Below, piece after piece: positions 20,143-29,169 of a stretch of DNA of 64,000 nucleotides. The notes beneath the pieces were generated by a model. It was not told where the DNA came from and made no database searches. It was given only the letters and a program-made list of their open reading frames with translations. The position numbers were made by a program, and so were the translations under genes. This DNA is from Companilactobacillus alimentarius DSM 20249 (GTDB taxonomy: Bacteria > Bacillota > Bacilli > Lactobacillales > Lactobacillaceae). Each line of letters opens with the position of its first letter. Position 1 is the stretch's first letter. The DNA lies in NCBI RefSeq assembly GCF_002849895.1, contig NZ_CP018867.1, forward strand, positions 1,240,001 through 1,304,000. The letters are read 5' to 3'.

Positions 20143-21360
20143 TTAATGCTTCGATGCACTACTTGTGGCATCTACCTCTGGCTTTGTTTCAGGCTTTGAA
20201 TCTGGTTTTTTAGAAGCACCGGCAGTTGCGTCAAGTTGATTATCTGGATCAGGAACTAATTTTTGTCCAGTTTCTTTTAAATATTCGTCAACAATTGGCT
20301 TCAAATCAACTGCCCACTCGTTAACACCCTTGTAGTTGCCTTCTTCATCATGCATCGCTTTGTAATAGTGCATCACATGATGGTCACCGCTATTACCTGG
20401 TACAGGCATTGAAACCAAGTCAGTTTTACCAGTTCTCAATTCGTGAATAACTTGTTTAACATGTTTAATAACACGTTCTTTACCTGGATGTACCATTGCT
20501 AAAGAGTCCCCAACTTGTGCAGGAGTTCTCTTGGCAAGCATTTTCTCAGTTGGCAAAAAGTTATTGTAGTAAATAAATTGGTTATTTTCATCGACGTATG
20601 TCAATTCCAATGGTGTCGTCTTTAACATATAGTTCAATTGATTGACCGTTAATAATCCACAATCCAATTTAACATACGTGTCGCCTTCGACTGCATTGGT
20701 CTTCTTAGCTGCTTTGTCCAACCAATCATCATCTGACATGTCAACACCTTCAACTGTAGTGTCGATTTTGTTTGATGAAGTCAAATCTTCATTTTCATAG
20801 TCATCCGTTGCATCAATCATGTTGATCACCTTCGCAAACTTAATAAATTTTTGTAACGTTGTATCTAAGAAATCAATTGTGCCCTTGTCTTTAAGATCAC
20901 CATTATCATCAAAAGCTTCTTTAACATCACCCAAGAGGAATTCATTGCCTGGCAGTACTATAGCATTAACTCCTGGAGCTTCTAAAATCTGTCTCAAATG
21001 TAACTGTGCTCTAGAAGAACCTTGTGTGTGATATGAGGCACCAACAATCATAACCGGTTTACCATCGAATGGATGAATCTTGTAAGACAACCATTCAATC
21101 ACATTTTTTAAAGCGGATGGGACAGTATGATTATGCTCTGGAGTAGCGATAATAACTCCATCAGCAGCTTGAATCTTCTTACTTAAGTTTTGAATCACAG
21201 CACTATTAGTTTGGTCATTATCTTGATTAAACATTGGCACATCATTGATACCAAGAACTTCAATCTCAGCTACACCTTCGGCATGCTTAGCAATGAATTT
21301 TAAAAGTGTCCGATTATAAGATTGATCAGCAATTGAACCAGCAATTCCTACTAATTTCAT
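20143..21360 (-). CDS. FMN reductase fused to a PAS-like domain with a flavinylation-like tail
   Basis: 405 residues. The first 180 are an NADPH-dependent FMN reductase fold ([50 protein letters not shown]). Residues about 225-375 form a PAS-like domain of the DUF438 type ([32 protein letters not shown]). The last 35 residues are a Pro/Lys/Ser-rich flexible tail containing DATAGAS and DATSSAS, close to the ApbE FMN-attachment motif. The ATG at 21360 follows AGGAGGA. It is downstream of a second FMN reductase and apbE, so it likely moves electrons from NAD(P)H to the flavoprotein at 23102. Role inferred from family and context. Confidence 0.85.
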   Translation of the reverse strand: MKLVGIAGSIADQSYNRTLLKFIAKHAEGVAEIEVLGINDVPMFNQDNDQTNSAVIQNLSKKIQAADGVIIATPEHNHTVPSALKNVIEWLSYKIHPFDGKPVMIVGASYHTQGSSRAQLHLRQILEAPGVNAIVLPGNEFLLGDVKEAFDDNGDLKDKGTIDFLDTTLQKFIKFAKVINMIDATDDYENEDLTSSNKIDTTVEGVDMSDDDWLDKAAKKTNAVEGDTYVKLDCGLLTVNQLNYMLKTTPLELTYVDENNQFIYYNNFLPTEKMLAKRTPAQVGDSLAMVHPGKERVIKHVKQVIHELRTGKTDLVSMPVPGNSGDHHVMHYYKAMHDEEGNYKGVNEWAVDLKPIVDEYLKETGQKLVPDPDNQLDATAGASKKPDSKPETKPEVDATSSASKH

Positions 21361-21371
21361 TATTATTCCTC

Positions 21372-21980
21372 CTAGTCCTTTTCCCAAGAAAATTCTTCAG
21401 CTTTTTGCTTATTAACTTCATTAGCATTATTCAATTGCTTAGAAATATTAACAAACTGAACAAAGTCCTGGAAAAGACCATCTAGTTGCTTGACAACTTT
21501 TTCATCTTTCAAATTACCATCGTCATCAAATGCCTGCAAAGAATGACCCAATAAAAATTCTGAACTAGGCATAATCCGAGCTTTTAATTCTGGCGAATCG
21601 AGAATCTGACGTAATTGCGATTGAGCCCGTGACGACCCCAAAGATCCATAAGATGCTCCTGTAATCATAACTGGTTTGTCTACAAATGGATGAATCCCAT
21701 AAGATAACCAAGCTAAAGCACTTGAAAGAACCGCCGGAATCGAGTGATCATATTCTGGTGTAGCAATGATTACCCCGTCGCTAGCTTCAATTTTTTTGGC
21801 CATATCCAATGCTTCTTGAGGCACATATTCGTCTGCACTCTTTTTATAAAGAGACAAATCTTTGATTTCAAGTAATTCAATTTCAGCAGTAGCTTGAAAA
21901 TGTTTTTTCATATATTTTAATAATTCACGATTAGTCGACTTCTTAGAATTAGAACCGACTATGGCAATAAATTTATTCAT
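21372..21980 (-). CDS. NADPH-dependent FMN reductase
   Basis: Flavodoxin-fold protein of 202 residues, cytoplasmic, reducing bound or free FMN with NAD(P)H. Signatures are [18 protein letters not shown] (FMN phosphate site), [22 protein letters not shown] and [22 protein letters not shown]. It is a shorter paralogue of the first domain of the next gene (same motifs, same order) and lacks the PAS domain and tail. The ATG at 21980 follows AAGGTGA. The stop is 12 bases before the next start, so they form an operon; apbE lies 100 bases upstream on the same strand. Confidence 0.9.
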   Translation of the reverse strand: MNKFIAIVGSNSKKSTNRELLKYMKKHFQATAEIELLEIKDLSLYKKSADEYVPQEALDMAKKIEASDGVIIATPEYDHSIPAVLSSALAWLSYGIHPFVDKPVMITGASYGSLGSSRAQSQLRQILDSPELKARIMPSSEFLLGHSLQAFDDDGNLKDEKVVKQLDGLFQDFVQFVNISKQLNNANEVNKQKAEEFSWEKD

Positions 21981-22080
21981 CAATAATCACCTTATTCACA
22001 ATTATTATCTTACAATTCTATTGTAAATTTATTCACAATTTTAATCAACATATTTTTGGAATCTATTTCATATAAAATAA

Positions 22081-23010
22081 TTATATTTTTCTAAAATTAT
22101 CTTGTAATCCACTTGTAGTAAAGCATTCTAGATCCTTAGTAATAAAAATAGCTTCAATCCCTGGCTGCTTTTCAATCATTGCTAGTCCTTGAACAAGCCC
22201 CTGATAAAATCCAATTGTGGACCAGATCTCTCCATCAATTGATAAATCACTAACAATCGTTACACTAGCTAAATTATTCTTAATCGGATACCCCGTCTTA
22301 CTGTCAAACATATGATGATATTCATGTCCATCAATCACTAATTTTCGTTCATAAATACCTGATGTACCAATTGATTTAGCATTTGTATGCAACACTCCCA
22401 ATGACACATTTCGAGATTTGATAGGATTTTGAATCCCAATGTTCCACATCTTATCAGAATGTAAGCTCTCTCCTACTAATAAGACGTTTCCGCCTAAGTC
22501 AATCAGACCCGTTTTGACACCTAGTTTTTCCCATAAATCCTTAATTCTATCGGCAATATATCCCTTAGCGATTCCACCCAAGTCAATTTCCATGCCAGGA
22601 TCATCCAAAAAGACAGTTTGTTTAGCATCATCCAGCTTAATCCGCTCTGGATCAATAATCTTCAGACGCTTCTTTATATCGACATCGTCAGGTTTATTGG
22701 CGCCCTCAAATCCAATTTTCCACAATTTGACTAGAGGTCCAATTGCAACGTTGAATCCTAAATGCTTACGACTGACCAGAACTGCCCGCTTAATCAATTC
22801 ATAAGTATCATTTGGAACCGATACTGGAGTTTTTCCAGCTTGATGATTAATTGACATCACTTCTGATTGAGTACGATTAACTGTTAATTTATCTTCAAAT
22901 TCTTTAATCAAATCATAGGCAGCACTTAATTCCTTTTCACCAGCTGGTTCAGACACTGAAAGATTAATCACAGTCCCCAAGGCATAATATTTTTTATTAA
23001 TCAATCCCAT
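22081..23010 (-). CDS. apbE: FAD:protein FMN transferase
   Basis: Attaches FMN from FAD through a phosphoester to Ser/Thr in target proteins. 309 residues; seen are the ALGTVINLSV start, NRTQSEVMSIN, a DLGGIAKGYIAD motif, GNVLLVG, and the HHMFDSKTGYP metal/substrate site. The ATG at 23010 follows GAGGAAG and there is no signal peptide or lipobox, so this is a cytosolic form, matching cytosolic targets. Its likely substrate is the FMN-bind domain of the divergent flavoprotein starting 92 bases away, and perhaps the tail of the PAS-bearing reductase. Confidence 0.93.
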   Translation of the reverse strand: MGLINKKYYALGTVINLSVSEPAGEKELSAAYDLIKEFEDKLTVNRTQSEVMSINHQAGKTPVSVPNDTYELIKRAVLVSRKHLGFNVAIGPLVKLWKIGFEGANKPDDVDIKKRLKIIDPERIKLDDAKQTVFLDDPGMEIDLGGIAKGYIADRIKDLWEKLGVKTGLIDLGGNVLLVGESLHSDKMWNIGIQNPIKSRNVSLGVLHTNAKSIGTSGIYERKLVIDGHEYHHMFDSKTGYPIKNNLASVTIVSDLSIDGEIWSTIGFYQGLVQGLAMIEKQPGIEAIFITKDLECFTTSGLQDNFRKI

Positions 23011-23101
23011 TTGACTTCCTCGTTCCTCTTCACAAATTAATAAAATATTCACAAGATTTCAATTTAGAGTTATATTAACCATAACATCTAGAGGAATTGG
23101 A

Positions 23102-24931
23102 GTGAATGAAATGTTTAAGGATTCGAAATTAAATTGGAATGCAACATATGATGTCATTGTTCTAGGTTTCGGTGGAGCTGATGCTTCTGCTGCCAGATTT
23201 GCAGCCGATAACGGTGCCAAAGTTTTAATCACTGATTCAGCTCCTGAAGGTCATGAAGGTGGCAATACCCGTTATGCTGGACAAGTTATTTCTTCAGGCG
23301 ATAACTTAGATGACTTGCGCAAATATTATCAAGATTTGGCGTATCCATTATCCTATGACAAAGATTTGATGGAAACATTCATTATTGGACTTTACAATAT
23401 TCCTAATTATTTGAAAGATTATTTAGGAGTCAAGCCATTCATCATGGGTAAACATCCTGAATCACCCGTTTCAAAAGCCTTGCACTTTATGGCTCACGAA
23501 TATCCGGAATTCCGTGGTCAAGCTACTCACGAATTAGTTGCTGTTCACGAAGGCGTAGCTGACTCCGCACTTTGGAAGAACCTTCGTCAACAAGTTCTCA
23601 AGCGCAGCGATAAAATTGACGTCTTATATCAGACACCTGCAACTCATTTGATTCAAGATCCCGCTACTGAAGCAATCGTCGGCGTTCAAATCAAACGCAA
23701 CGATCAATTGTTAAACGTTCATGCCAAAAATGGGGTCGTTATGGCAACTGGTGGTTTTGAAAATAATCCTAAAATGGTTGAAAATTATCTAGGCGAAACA
23801 AGTCTAAATCCCATCGGTTCCCTCTACAACAAAGGTATCGGCGTCAAAATGGCCAGTGAAGTCGGTGCTCAACTTTACAACATGAATAACTACGAATCAT
23901 ACGGAATCTTTCACGGTTTAACCCCCAAACCAGCTAAGGGACAACGTTCACAATTTCTACCCTTCGACTGGCCCGCTTTCCATCAAGGCAGTTTGATCGT
24001 AGTTGGCGATGACGGAACACGTTACTTCGATGAAAACGAGATCCACCGCCACGGTCACATCAAAGATCACGGCAATTGGAGAATCCCACACGCACAACGC
24101 CATCCTTATGTAGTCTTTGACCAAAAGAAGTATGACGAATTAATTAATGACAAGAATGCCCCTTATCCAGAATTTATGAAAGCCGTCGTGAAAGCTGATG
24201 ATTTACCAAGTTTAGCTGAAATTATGAACGTCGACGCCGATAAATTAGTTAAGACCATCAAAGATTTCAACTACTTTGCCAATCAACATCGTGATTACGC
24301 TTTTAACCGTGACGAGAAAACTTTGACAGCCTTTGACGATGGTCCCTATTACGCCTTAGCAATGGTACAAGGATTGTTGAATACACAAGGTGGTCCAGTG
24401 CATAATTCTAAAGCAGAAGTTGTTGATAATGATGATCAAGTAATTCCTCATCTTTACGCCGCTGGTGAATTAGGCAGTCTGATGGGACGTCAATATAACG
24501 GTGGTAGTAATTTAGCCGAAAATCTAATTTTCGGTAAGATTGCTGGTGAAAATGCCGCCAGTGTCAAAACAGAGACCACTCAACCAGAAGTCGATGTCCA
24601 AACATCAGCAAGTATTCATGAATCTGGTTTAGGTTCAGATGTTTCCGAAGAACATTTTGAAACCCAAGCCAATCAATATATCGGTAAGTCAAGTGCCGGC
24701 ATGGGTAATGAAATCGTCGTTCGAGTAACCGTTGATGACGATAAAAATATTCAAGACGTTGAAGTTTTGAAACAAAGCGAATCAGAAGATTACGGTTTGA
24801 AAGCTGTGAAAGAATTACCTAAAGAAATCGTCAAGAAAAATTCCGTTGATGTCGATACGATTTCAGGTGCCTCCGCTTCCAGTCGTGCTATCAAAGAAGC
24901 TGTGCAAAACGCTTTGAAACAAATTGATTAA
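23102..24931 (+). CDS. Fumarate reductase/enoate reductase-like flavoprotein with FMN-bind domain
   Basis: 609 residues, no signal peptide. Residues about 15-490 are the FAD_binding_2 fold (VIVLGFGGADASAARFAADNG at the start, GGPVHNSKAEV and GRQYNGGSNLAENLIFG near its end). A linker (about 495-520) carries DVQTSAS. Residues about 520-609 are an FMN-bind domain ending with DTISGASAS, where ApbE would attach FMN. Family members reduce fumarate, urocanate, acrylate or hydroxycinnamates. With two FMN reductases and apbE nearby, the L. plantarum HcrA/HcrB hydroxycinnamate reductase is the closest parallel I know; substrate is not decided by sequence. The GTG at 23102 follows GAGG; ATG at 23111 is an alternative. 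Confidence 0.85.
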   Translation: MNEMFKDSKLNWNATYDVIVLGFGGADASAARFAADNGAKVLITDSAPEGHEGGNTRYAGQVISSGDNLDDLRKYYQDLAYPLSYDKDLMETFIIGLYNIPNYLKDYLGVKPFIMGKHPESPVSKALHFMAHEYPEFRGQATHELVAVHEGVADSALWKNLRQQVLKRSDKIDVLYQTPATHLIQDPATEAIVGVQIKRNDQLLNVHAKNGVVMATGGFENNPKMVENYLGETSLNPIGSLYNKGIGVKMASEVGAQLYNMNNYESYGIFHGLTPKPAKGQRSQFLPFDWPAFHQGSLIVVGDDGTRYFDENEIHRHGHIKDHGNWRIPHAQRHPYVVFDQKKYDELINDKNAPYPEFMKAVVKADDLPSLAEIMNVDADKLVKTIKDFNYFANQHRDYAFNRDEKTLTAFDDGPYYALAMVQGLLNTQGGPVHNSKAEVVDNDDQVIPHLYAAGELGSLMGRQYNGGSNLAENLIFGKIAGENAASVKTETTQPEVDVQTSASIHESGLGSDVSEEHFETQANQYIGKSSAGMGNEIVVRVTVDDDKNIQDVEVLKQSESEDYGLKAVKELPKEIVKKNSVDVDTISGASASSRAIKEAVQNALKQID

Positions 24932-24982
24932 TTGATTTATTGTATAAAACTTAACTTAAAACGGTAAGTATTATTTTTCATT

Positions 24983-25013
24983 AAAGTGTTCATTCAGTGT
25001 GAACACTTTTTTT
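24983..25013 (+). terminator. Terminator after the flavoprotein gene
   Basis: AAAGTGTTCA (24983-24992) pairs with TGAACACTTT (25000-25009), followed by seven T. Confidence 0.85.
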
Positions 25014-25224
25014 CTGTATAAAATTTGGATAACGTAAAGAAACAACAAAATCACTCTATTTTATCTTCATAATTTTTTAGTGATTAAATTATTATGGATT
25101 ACATTTTGTGATACATTAAAATTAAATATGATTATTCGTGGGGTCTTTTTATACTACAATACGTAATATTATTAATATTAAAGCTTTGGAGAAATTTATA
25201 TGTTTAAAATACGGGGGGATCAAG

Positions 25225-25815
25225 ATGAAAAAAATAATTACTTCAGCAATTCTAATAGCTACTACACTTTCTTTAGCAGCATGCTCAACAAATAAATCAG
25301 CAAGCTCTTCTACTAATAAAAGGGACAAGACTACCTCAATAGTCAAAAAGAAAAAAAAGAAGACTCCTTCAACTAAGAAGAAATCTCCTAAAAAATCTAA
25401 TCAAAAGAATGCTAATAAAACTAGTCAACAGGTAACTAATCAAAATAATCCTCAACAGAATAATACCAATCAACAAGCCCAAAATCAGGTATCTGACCAA
25501 TCTCAACAGACCTCAAATACCAACATTAGTCAACAACCTCAGCAACAGCCCATTCAAGACAACCAAGATACTCAGCAACAAGCAAGTAATGGCATTTCTT
25601 ATGATGAGAATACTTTAACTGGATTCGTTAATAAATATGGTGAATCCCCTGCTGCTTATAAAGTGGAGCATAATGGAATGAGTCAACTACAAGCGTTGGA
25701 GAGCACACCAGATAGTATGAAAACTTTTGGTGAAAAGCAAACACAACAAGGTATGGAAAACGGATCATTGAATCCTGATGGTAATCCATCAAATCAATAC
25801 AGTTATCATAAATAA
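25225..25815 (+). CDS. Lipoprotein with Lys-rich and Gln/Asn-rich region
   Basis: 196 residues. A lipoprotein signal (MKKIITSAILIATTLSLAAC) ends at a lipobox LAAC, so the cysteine at position 20 would be lipid-anchored outside the membrane. Residues about 40-75 are lysine-rich, 75-125 are Gln/Asn-rich and likely unstructured, and the last 65 residues (from SYDENTLTGFVNKYGESP) look folded. The ATG at 25225 follows GGGGGGATCAAG. I do not recognise the C-terminal domain. It precedes the DUF1828-type pair on the same strand, though with a 35-base gap. Confidence 0.75.
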   Translation: MKKIITSAILIATTLSLAACSTNKSASSSTNKRDKTTSIVKKKKKKTPSTKKKSPKKSNQKNANKTSQQVTNQNNPQQNNTNQQAQNQVSDQSQQTSNTNISQQPQQQPIQDNQDTQQQASNGISYDENTLTGFVNKYGESPAAYKVEHNGMSQLQALESTPDSMKTFGEKQTQQGMENGSLNPDGNPSNQYSYHK

Positions 25816-25850
25816 TATTTTATCACGTATAAATACTTTAAGGGGAAATT

Positions 25851-26330
25851 ATGGAATCTTTAGACTTAACAGACGCTGACGCCCATAAACTCATATCTAT
25901 ATTGAAGAAAACAGTTTCCAAAAACAAATATGTACTTACCGAGGGATCAAAGGGTAGGATAAAGATAACGGGCAAGTTAGATGGTATCGAACATCAGTTT
26001 GTATTATATTATATGTATGCAATTGATAATATCCATTTGAATTTTGCAGATTCTTCTACTGGATACACATTGGTTAGGATAAACTTAGATAGTAGCTTCC
26101 ATAACAATTCTGATGGGAAAGTCCGCGGTCACCGTGTGGAGCTTTTCTCCGAGACAGAGTTCAAAGCAAAACATGATACATTCACGCATTATAAAGCCTA
26201 TCCTCTACCACATAATAGTTTTAAGGATTGTGATGATTTTTTTACTACATTACAACAAATATTTGACTATACTAATGTTAAGAATCATAAAAGTATATCA
26301 TTCATAGAAAATAATATTCTATCAATTTAA
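25851..26330 (+). CDS. Unknown protein, partner of DUF1828/DUF1829 gene
   Basis: 159 residues, soluble, start after AAGGGG. It begins MESLDLTDADAHKLISILKK and has a beta-rich middle (GRIKITGKLDGIEHQFVLYYM) and a conserved-looking RGHRVELFSETEFK segment with charged residues. I do not recognise it firmly; small proteins of this shape (DUF6978-like) often come before DUF1828-domain genes, which is recollection and not proof. The gene is 21 bases ahead of the next, so the two are co-transcribed. Base composition is AT-rich compared with the flavoprotein gene, hinting at transfer. Confidence 0.6.
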   Translation: MESLDLTDADAHKLISILKKTVSKNKYVLTEGSKGRIKITGKLDGIEHQFVLYYMYAIDNIHLNFADSSTGYTLVRINLDSSFHNNSDGKVRGHRVELFSETEFKAKHDTFTHYKAYPLPHNSFKDCDDFFTTLQQIFDYTNVKNHKSISFIENNILSI

Positions 26331-26351
26331 TTCATGAAAGGAGGTATTAAG

Positions 26352-27155
26352 ATGTCAGACGTGATTGATTCTGTAGAAATTGCCAATGAATGGCTAGAAA
26401 AACTTAATAACCAATCAAATTTTATTCCACTGGATGGAAATAAAATTAGATTTAATACCCCTTTTGTGGATCCGTTTGGTGATCAAATTTCTTTATTAAT
26501 TACATCAAATCATAATTCAACATACACTGTTTCTGATCAAGGCTATACTATTTGGAATATCGAATCTAGAGGCACAAATCTAACAAAAAATAATTCCGTT
26601 AGATTTAAACTGCTTCAAAGCATTCTATACACCAATAAAGCATCCCTAAGCAATAATTTTGATATTTATAAAACCACTGCTTCTCGACAGGAAGTGGCTC
26701 AAATAATAAATGACATATTGGATAGTGTAATTAAGATTTCAGATTTAGCGTTTGGATCTAGAAGTAATGCCAGAGGAATGTTTAAAGATGATGTGTTAGA
26801 TTATATCACTGAAAATAAAAAAAGATTTAGTTTTGATATTGGATTTTCCGTAAAAGGTAAATCTAATTTAGTATACGATTTGGATTTTGTATTCCACCAA
26901 AAAATTAAAGATACTCAATGGACAAAATTATATACATCACTGAATAAAAATGTATCAGAAATGGTAATGGGAATTTGGTTAGATACCGAATTATATAGGA
27001 AAAACAATCCGGGTAATGATATTTCTTTCAATGTTCTAGTTAAAGAAATGGATTTAAAATCTACTCAATTTAAAGACAATTTAATTCAACATAATATAAA
27101 TGTGATTTCTTTTGATGATAAAGAAGATTTTGAGAAGAACTTTGCTATTTCTTAA
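26352..27155 (+). CDS. DUF1828/DUF1829 domain protein
   Basis: 267 residues. The N-terminal half (residues about 10-110) matches DUF1828, with TYTVSDQGYTIWNIESRG as its core; the C-terminal half (about 130-250) matches DUF1829, with YDLDFVFHQKIK and FSVKGKSNLVYD, which has the look of a nuclease-like alpha/beta core (D-x-D with K). The ATG at 26352 follows AAAGGAGG. Function is unknown; such genes occur in accessory regions and near mobile DNA. Here they sit next to tRNA genes. Confidence 0.75.
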   Translation: MSDVIDSVEIANEWLEKLNNQSNFIPLDGNKIRFNTPFVDPFGDQISLLITSNHNSTYTVSDQGYTIWNIESRGTNLTKNNSVRFKLLQSILYTNKASLSNNFDIYKTTASRQEVAQIINDILDSVIKISDLAFGSRSNARGMFKDDVLDYITENKKRFSFDIGFSVKGKSNLVYDLDFVFHQKIKDTQWTKLYTSLNKNVSEMVMGIWLDTELYRKNNPGNDISFNVLVKEMDLKSTQFKDNLIQHNINVISFDDKEDFEKNFAIS

Positions 27156-27218
27156 ATTTGAAGTAGTCTCTTCTGATCAGGAAAATTTAAAATTCTAACT
27201 CAGATTTTCATAAAACAA

Positions 27219-27270
27219 AAATAGAGCCCCCAAATGCTGACTTAACAACATTTCAGGACTCTATTATTTT
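27219..27270 (+). terminator. Terminator after the DUF1828/DUF1829 gene
   Basis: AATAGAG/CTCTATT outer stem and AAATG/CATTT inner stem, then a T-rich run. It may also stop the convergent tRNA transcript. Confidence 0.6.
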
Positions 27271-27297
27271 TACTAAAATTCTCTAATGCACTTATTA

Positions 27298-27370
27298 TGC
27301 CGTGTGCAGGAGTCGAACCTGTGACCGCCGGTTTACGATACCGATGCTCTACCAACTGAGCTAACACGGC
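27298..27370 (-). tRNA. tRNA-Thr (anticodon CGT)
   Basis: Minus-strand cloverleaf: acceptor GCCGTGT with ACACGGC, D-arm TAGCTCAGTTGGTAGAGCA, anticodon loop ATCGTAA, TpsiC loop AGGTTCGACTCCT. Last gene of the serS-Asn-Thr group. Confidence 0.93.
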
Positions 27371-27459
27371 AAAAAAGAAATCCTATAAAAAAATACACCT
27401 AATTCTATGAACTAGATGTAATTTATTGAAGACACCTAGGATTTCCTAAGTATTTATAA

Positions 27460-27532
27460 CTCCGGATGTCAGACTCGAACTGACGACACCCTGATTAACA
27501 GTCAGATGCTCTACCAACTGAGCTAATCCGGA
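27460..27532 (-). tRNA. tRNA-Asn (anticodon GTT)
   Basis: Minus-strand cloverleaf with acceptor TCCGGAT/ATCCGGA, D-arm TAGCTCAGTTGGTAGAGCA and anticodon loop CTGTTAA. It lies between serS and tRNA-Thr. Confidence 0.95.
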
Positions 27533-27596
27533 ATAATTCAATAGCTCTTTAACAGAACTATTAAATTTTATCAATCTATACGGATTGAGTCAATAC

Positions 27597-28886
27597 TTAT
27601 TTAGCATTTTCTTTAGTAATTTTTGTTACTCCACCCATGTATGGTACTAAAACATCGGGAATCGTTACAGAACCATCTTCATTTTGATAATTTTCAAGAA
27701 TAGCAGCAACAGTACGACCAGCAGCAAGTCCTGAACCATTCAAAGTATGAGCTAATTTTGTCTTGCCATTAGCGTCACGATAACGGATATGAGCACGACG
27801 AGCTTGGAAATCAAGACAGTTAGAACAACTTGAAACTTCACGATACTTGTCTTGAGCAGGCATCCATACTTCAAGATCATAAGTCTTAGCGGAACTGAAA
27901 CTAGCATCCCCACTTGATAATACGATTACGTGATATGGAAGGCCCAATTGTTTCAAAATGTTTTCAGCATTAGCTGTCAACTTTTCCAATTCGTTGTATG
28001 ATTCCTCTGGTTTAGCAATCTTTACCATTTCAACTTTGTTGAATTGATGCATTCTAATCAAACCACGAGTATCACGTCCAGCAGAACCTGCTTCAGAACG
28101 GAAACATGGTGTTAGAGCCGTTACATACTTAGGCAAATCCTTTTCGTCCAAAATCTTACCAGCAAAGTAGTTTGTCAAGGGAACTTCAGCAGTTGGAATC
28201 AATGTCAAAGGATTTTCATCGACTGTAACGGTATAAACATCCTTAGTAAACTTAGGAAATTGGCTTGTACCAAACATAGCTTCATTGTTAACCAAGTATG
28301 GAGGAATTACTTCGGTATAACCTTCCTTTTGATGTTGATCTAACATGAAATTATAAACCGCACGTTCCAAACGAGCACCCATGCCGATATAGTAAACAAA
28401 ACGACTACCAGCCACTTTTGTAGCTTGCTCAAAATCTAGGATACCCAATTCTTCCCCAATATCCCAGTGATGACGAGGTTTGAAACCTTCCTTAGGAATA
28501 GCTCCGACTTTTCTGATTTCCTTATTAGTACTTTCATCAGGACCAACGGGAACAGAATCGTCAGGAATATTAGGTAAACGAACCAAGATATAATTCATCT
28601 TGCCTTGGGTCTCTTCAAGTTCAGCGTCTAACTCTTTAATATCAGCTCCGACTTGTTTCATAGCAGCGATTTCGTCACTAGCATCTTCTTTGTTGCGTTT
28701 CTTAGTAGCGATACCTTGAGAAACAGTATTTCTCTTTTCCTTCAAAGTTTCACTCTTAACTAATAGCTCACGACGTTTAGTGTCATAGCCAATTAATTCA
28801 TCAATTTCTTCACTCGTAACACCACGTGAGGCTAACTTGTTCTTGATCCAATCAGGATCTTTTCTGATTAGCTTGATATCTAACAT
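27597..28886 (-). CDS. serS: Seryl-tRNA synthetase
   Basis: Charges tRNA-Ser with serine; class II synthetase, 429 residues. N-terminal coiled-coil arm (residues about 30-100, rich in Lys/Glu) that grips the long variable arm of tRNA-Ser. The core shows motif 2 ([24 protein letters not shown]) and motif 3 ([15 protein letters not shown]). Start ATG follows AGGGAG. It is controlled by the T-box leader directly upstream, and two tRNA genes follow it on the same strand. Confidence 0.98.
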   Translation of the reverse strand: MLDIKLIRKDPDWIKNKLASRGVTSEEIDELIGYDTKRRELLVKSETLKEKRNTVSQGIATKKRNKEDASDEIAAMKQVGADIKELDAELEETQGKMNYILVRLPNIPDDSVPVGPDESTNKEIRKVGAIPKEGFKPRHHWDIGEELGILDFEQATKVAGSRFVYYIGMGARLERAVYNFMLDQHQKEGYTEVIPPYLVNNEAMFGTSQFPKFTKDVYTVTVDENPLTLIPTAEVPLTNYFAGKILDEKDLPKYVTALTPCFRSEAGSAGRDTRGLIRMHQFNKVEMVKIAKPEESYNELEKLTANAENILKQLGLPYHVIVLSSGDASFSSAKTYDLEVWMPAQDKYREVSSCSNCLDFQARRAHIRYRDANGKTKLAHTLNGSGLAAGRTVAAILENYQNEDGSVTIPDVLVPYMGGVTKITKENAK

Positions 28887-28911
28887 ATGCTTTCTCCCTT
28901 TTTTTACTAAG

Positions 28912-29130
28912 AATACAAAAAAGCCGACTCATCCCAATGAAGGGACGAATCGACTATTCGCGGTACCACCCAGTTTCAGCGTACACAAAGTACACTACAC
29001 TTTCAGACTTTATCGGATCAACCCGAACGGCATTACCCGTTGCCAGAATGCTGGAATAAAGACCTTAACGATTTTCACCAACCATCGTTTCTCTGAAAGG
29101 TTTTTGAGTAGGCACTCTCTTAGCGTTATA
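28912..29130 (-). promoter_or_regulatory. T-box riboswitch leader of serS
   Basis: The T-box sequence GGTGGTACCGCG is read on the minus strand at 28959-28971. It is followed by a terminator hairpin (28915-28955; arms around AGTCGATTCGTCCC and GGGATGAGTCGGCT) and a T-run 25 bases before serS. Upstream lies the stem I region. Uncharged tRNA-Ser would be the ligand because serS is the target. An AGC triplet lies in the stem I area, but I could not place the specifier loop firmly. Confidence 0.9.
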
Positions 29131-29169
29131 TACAATTCTTATAATAATTTAAACTGACCCAAATATCAA

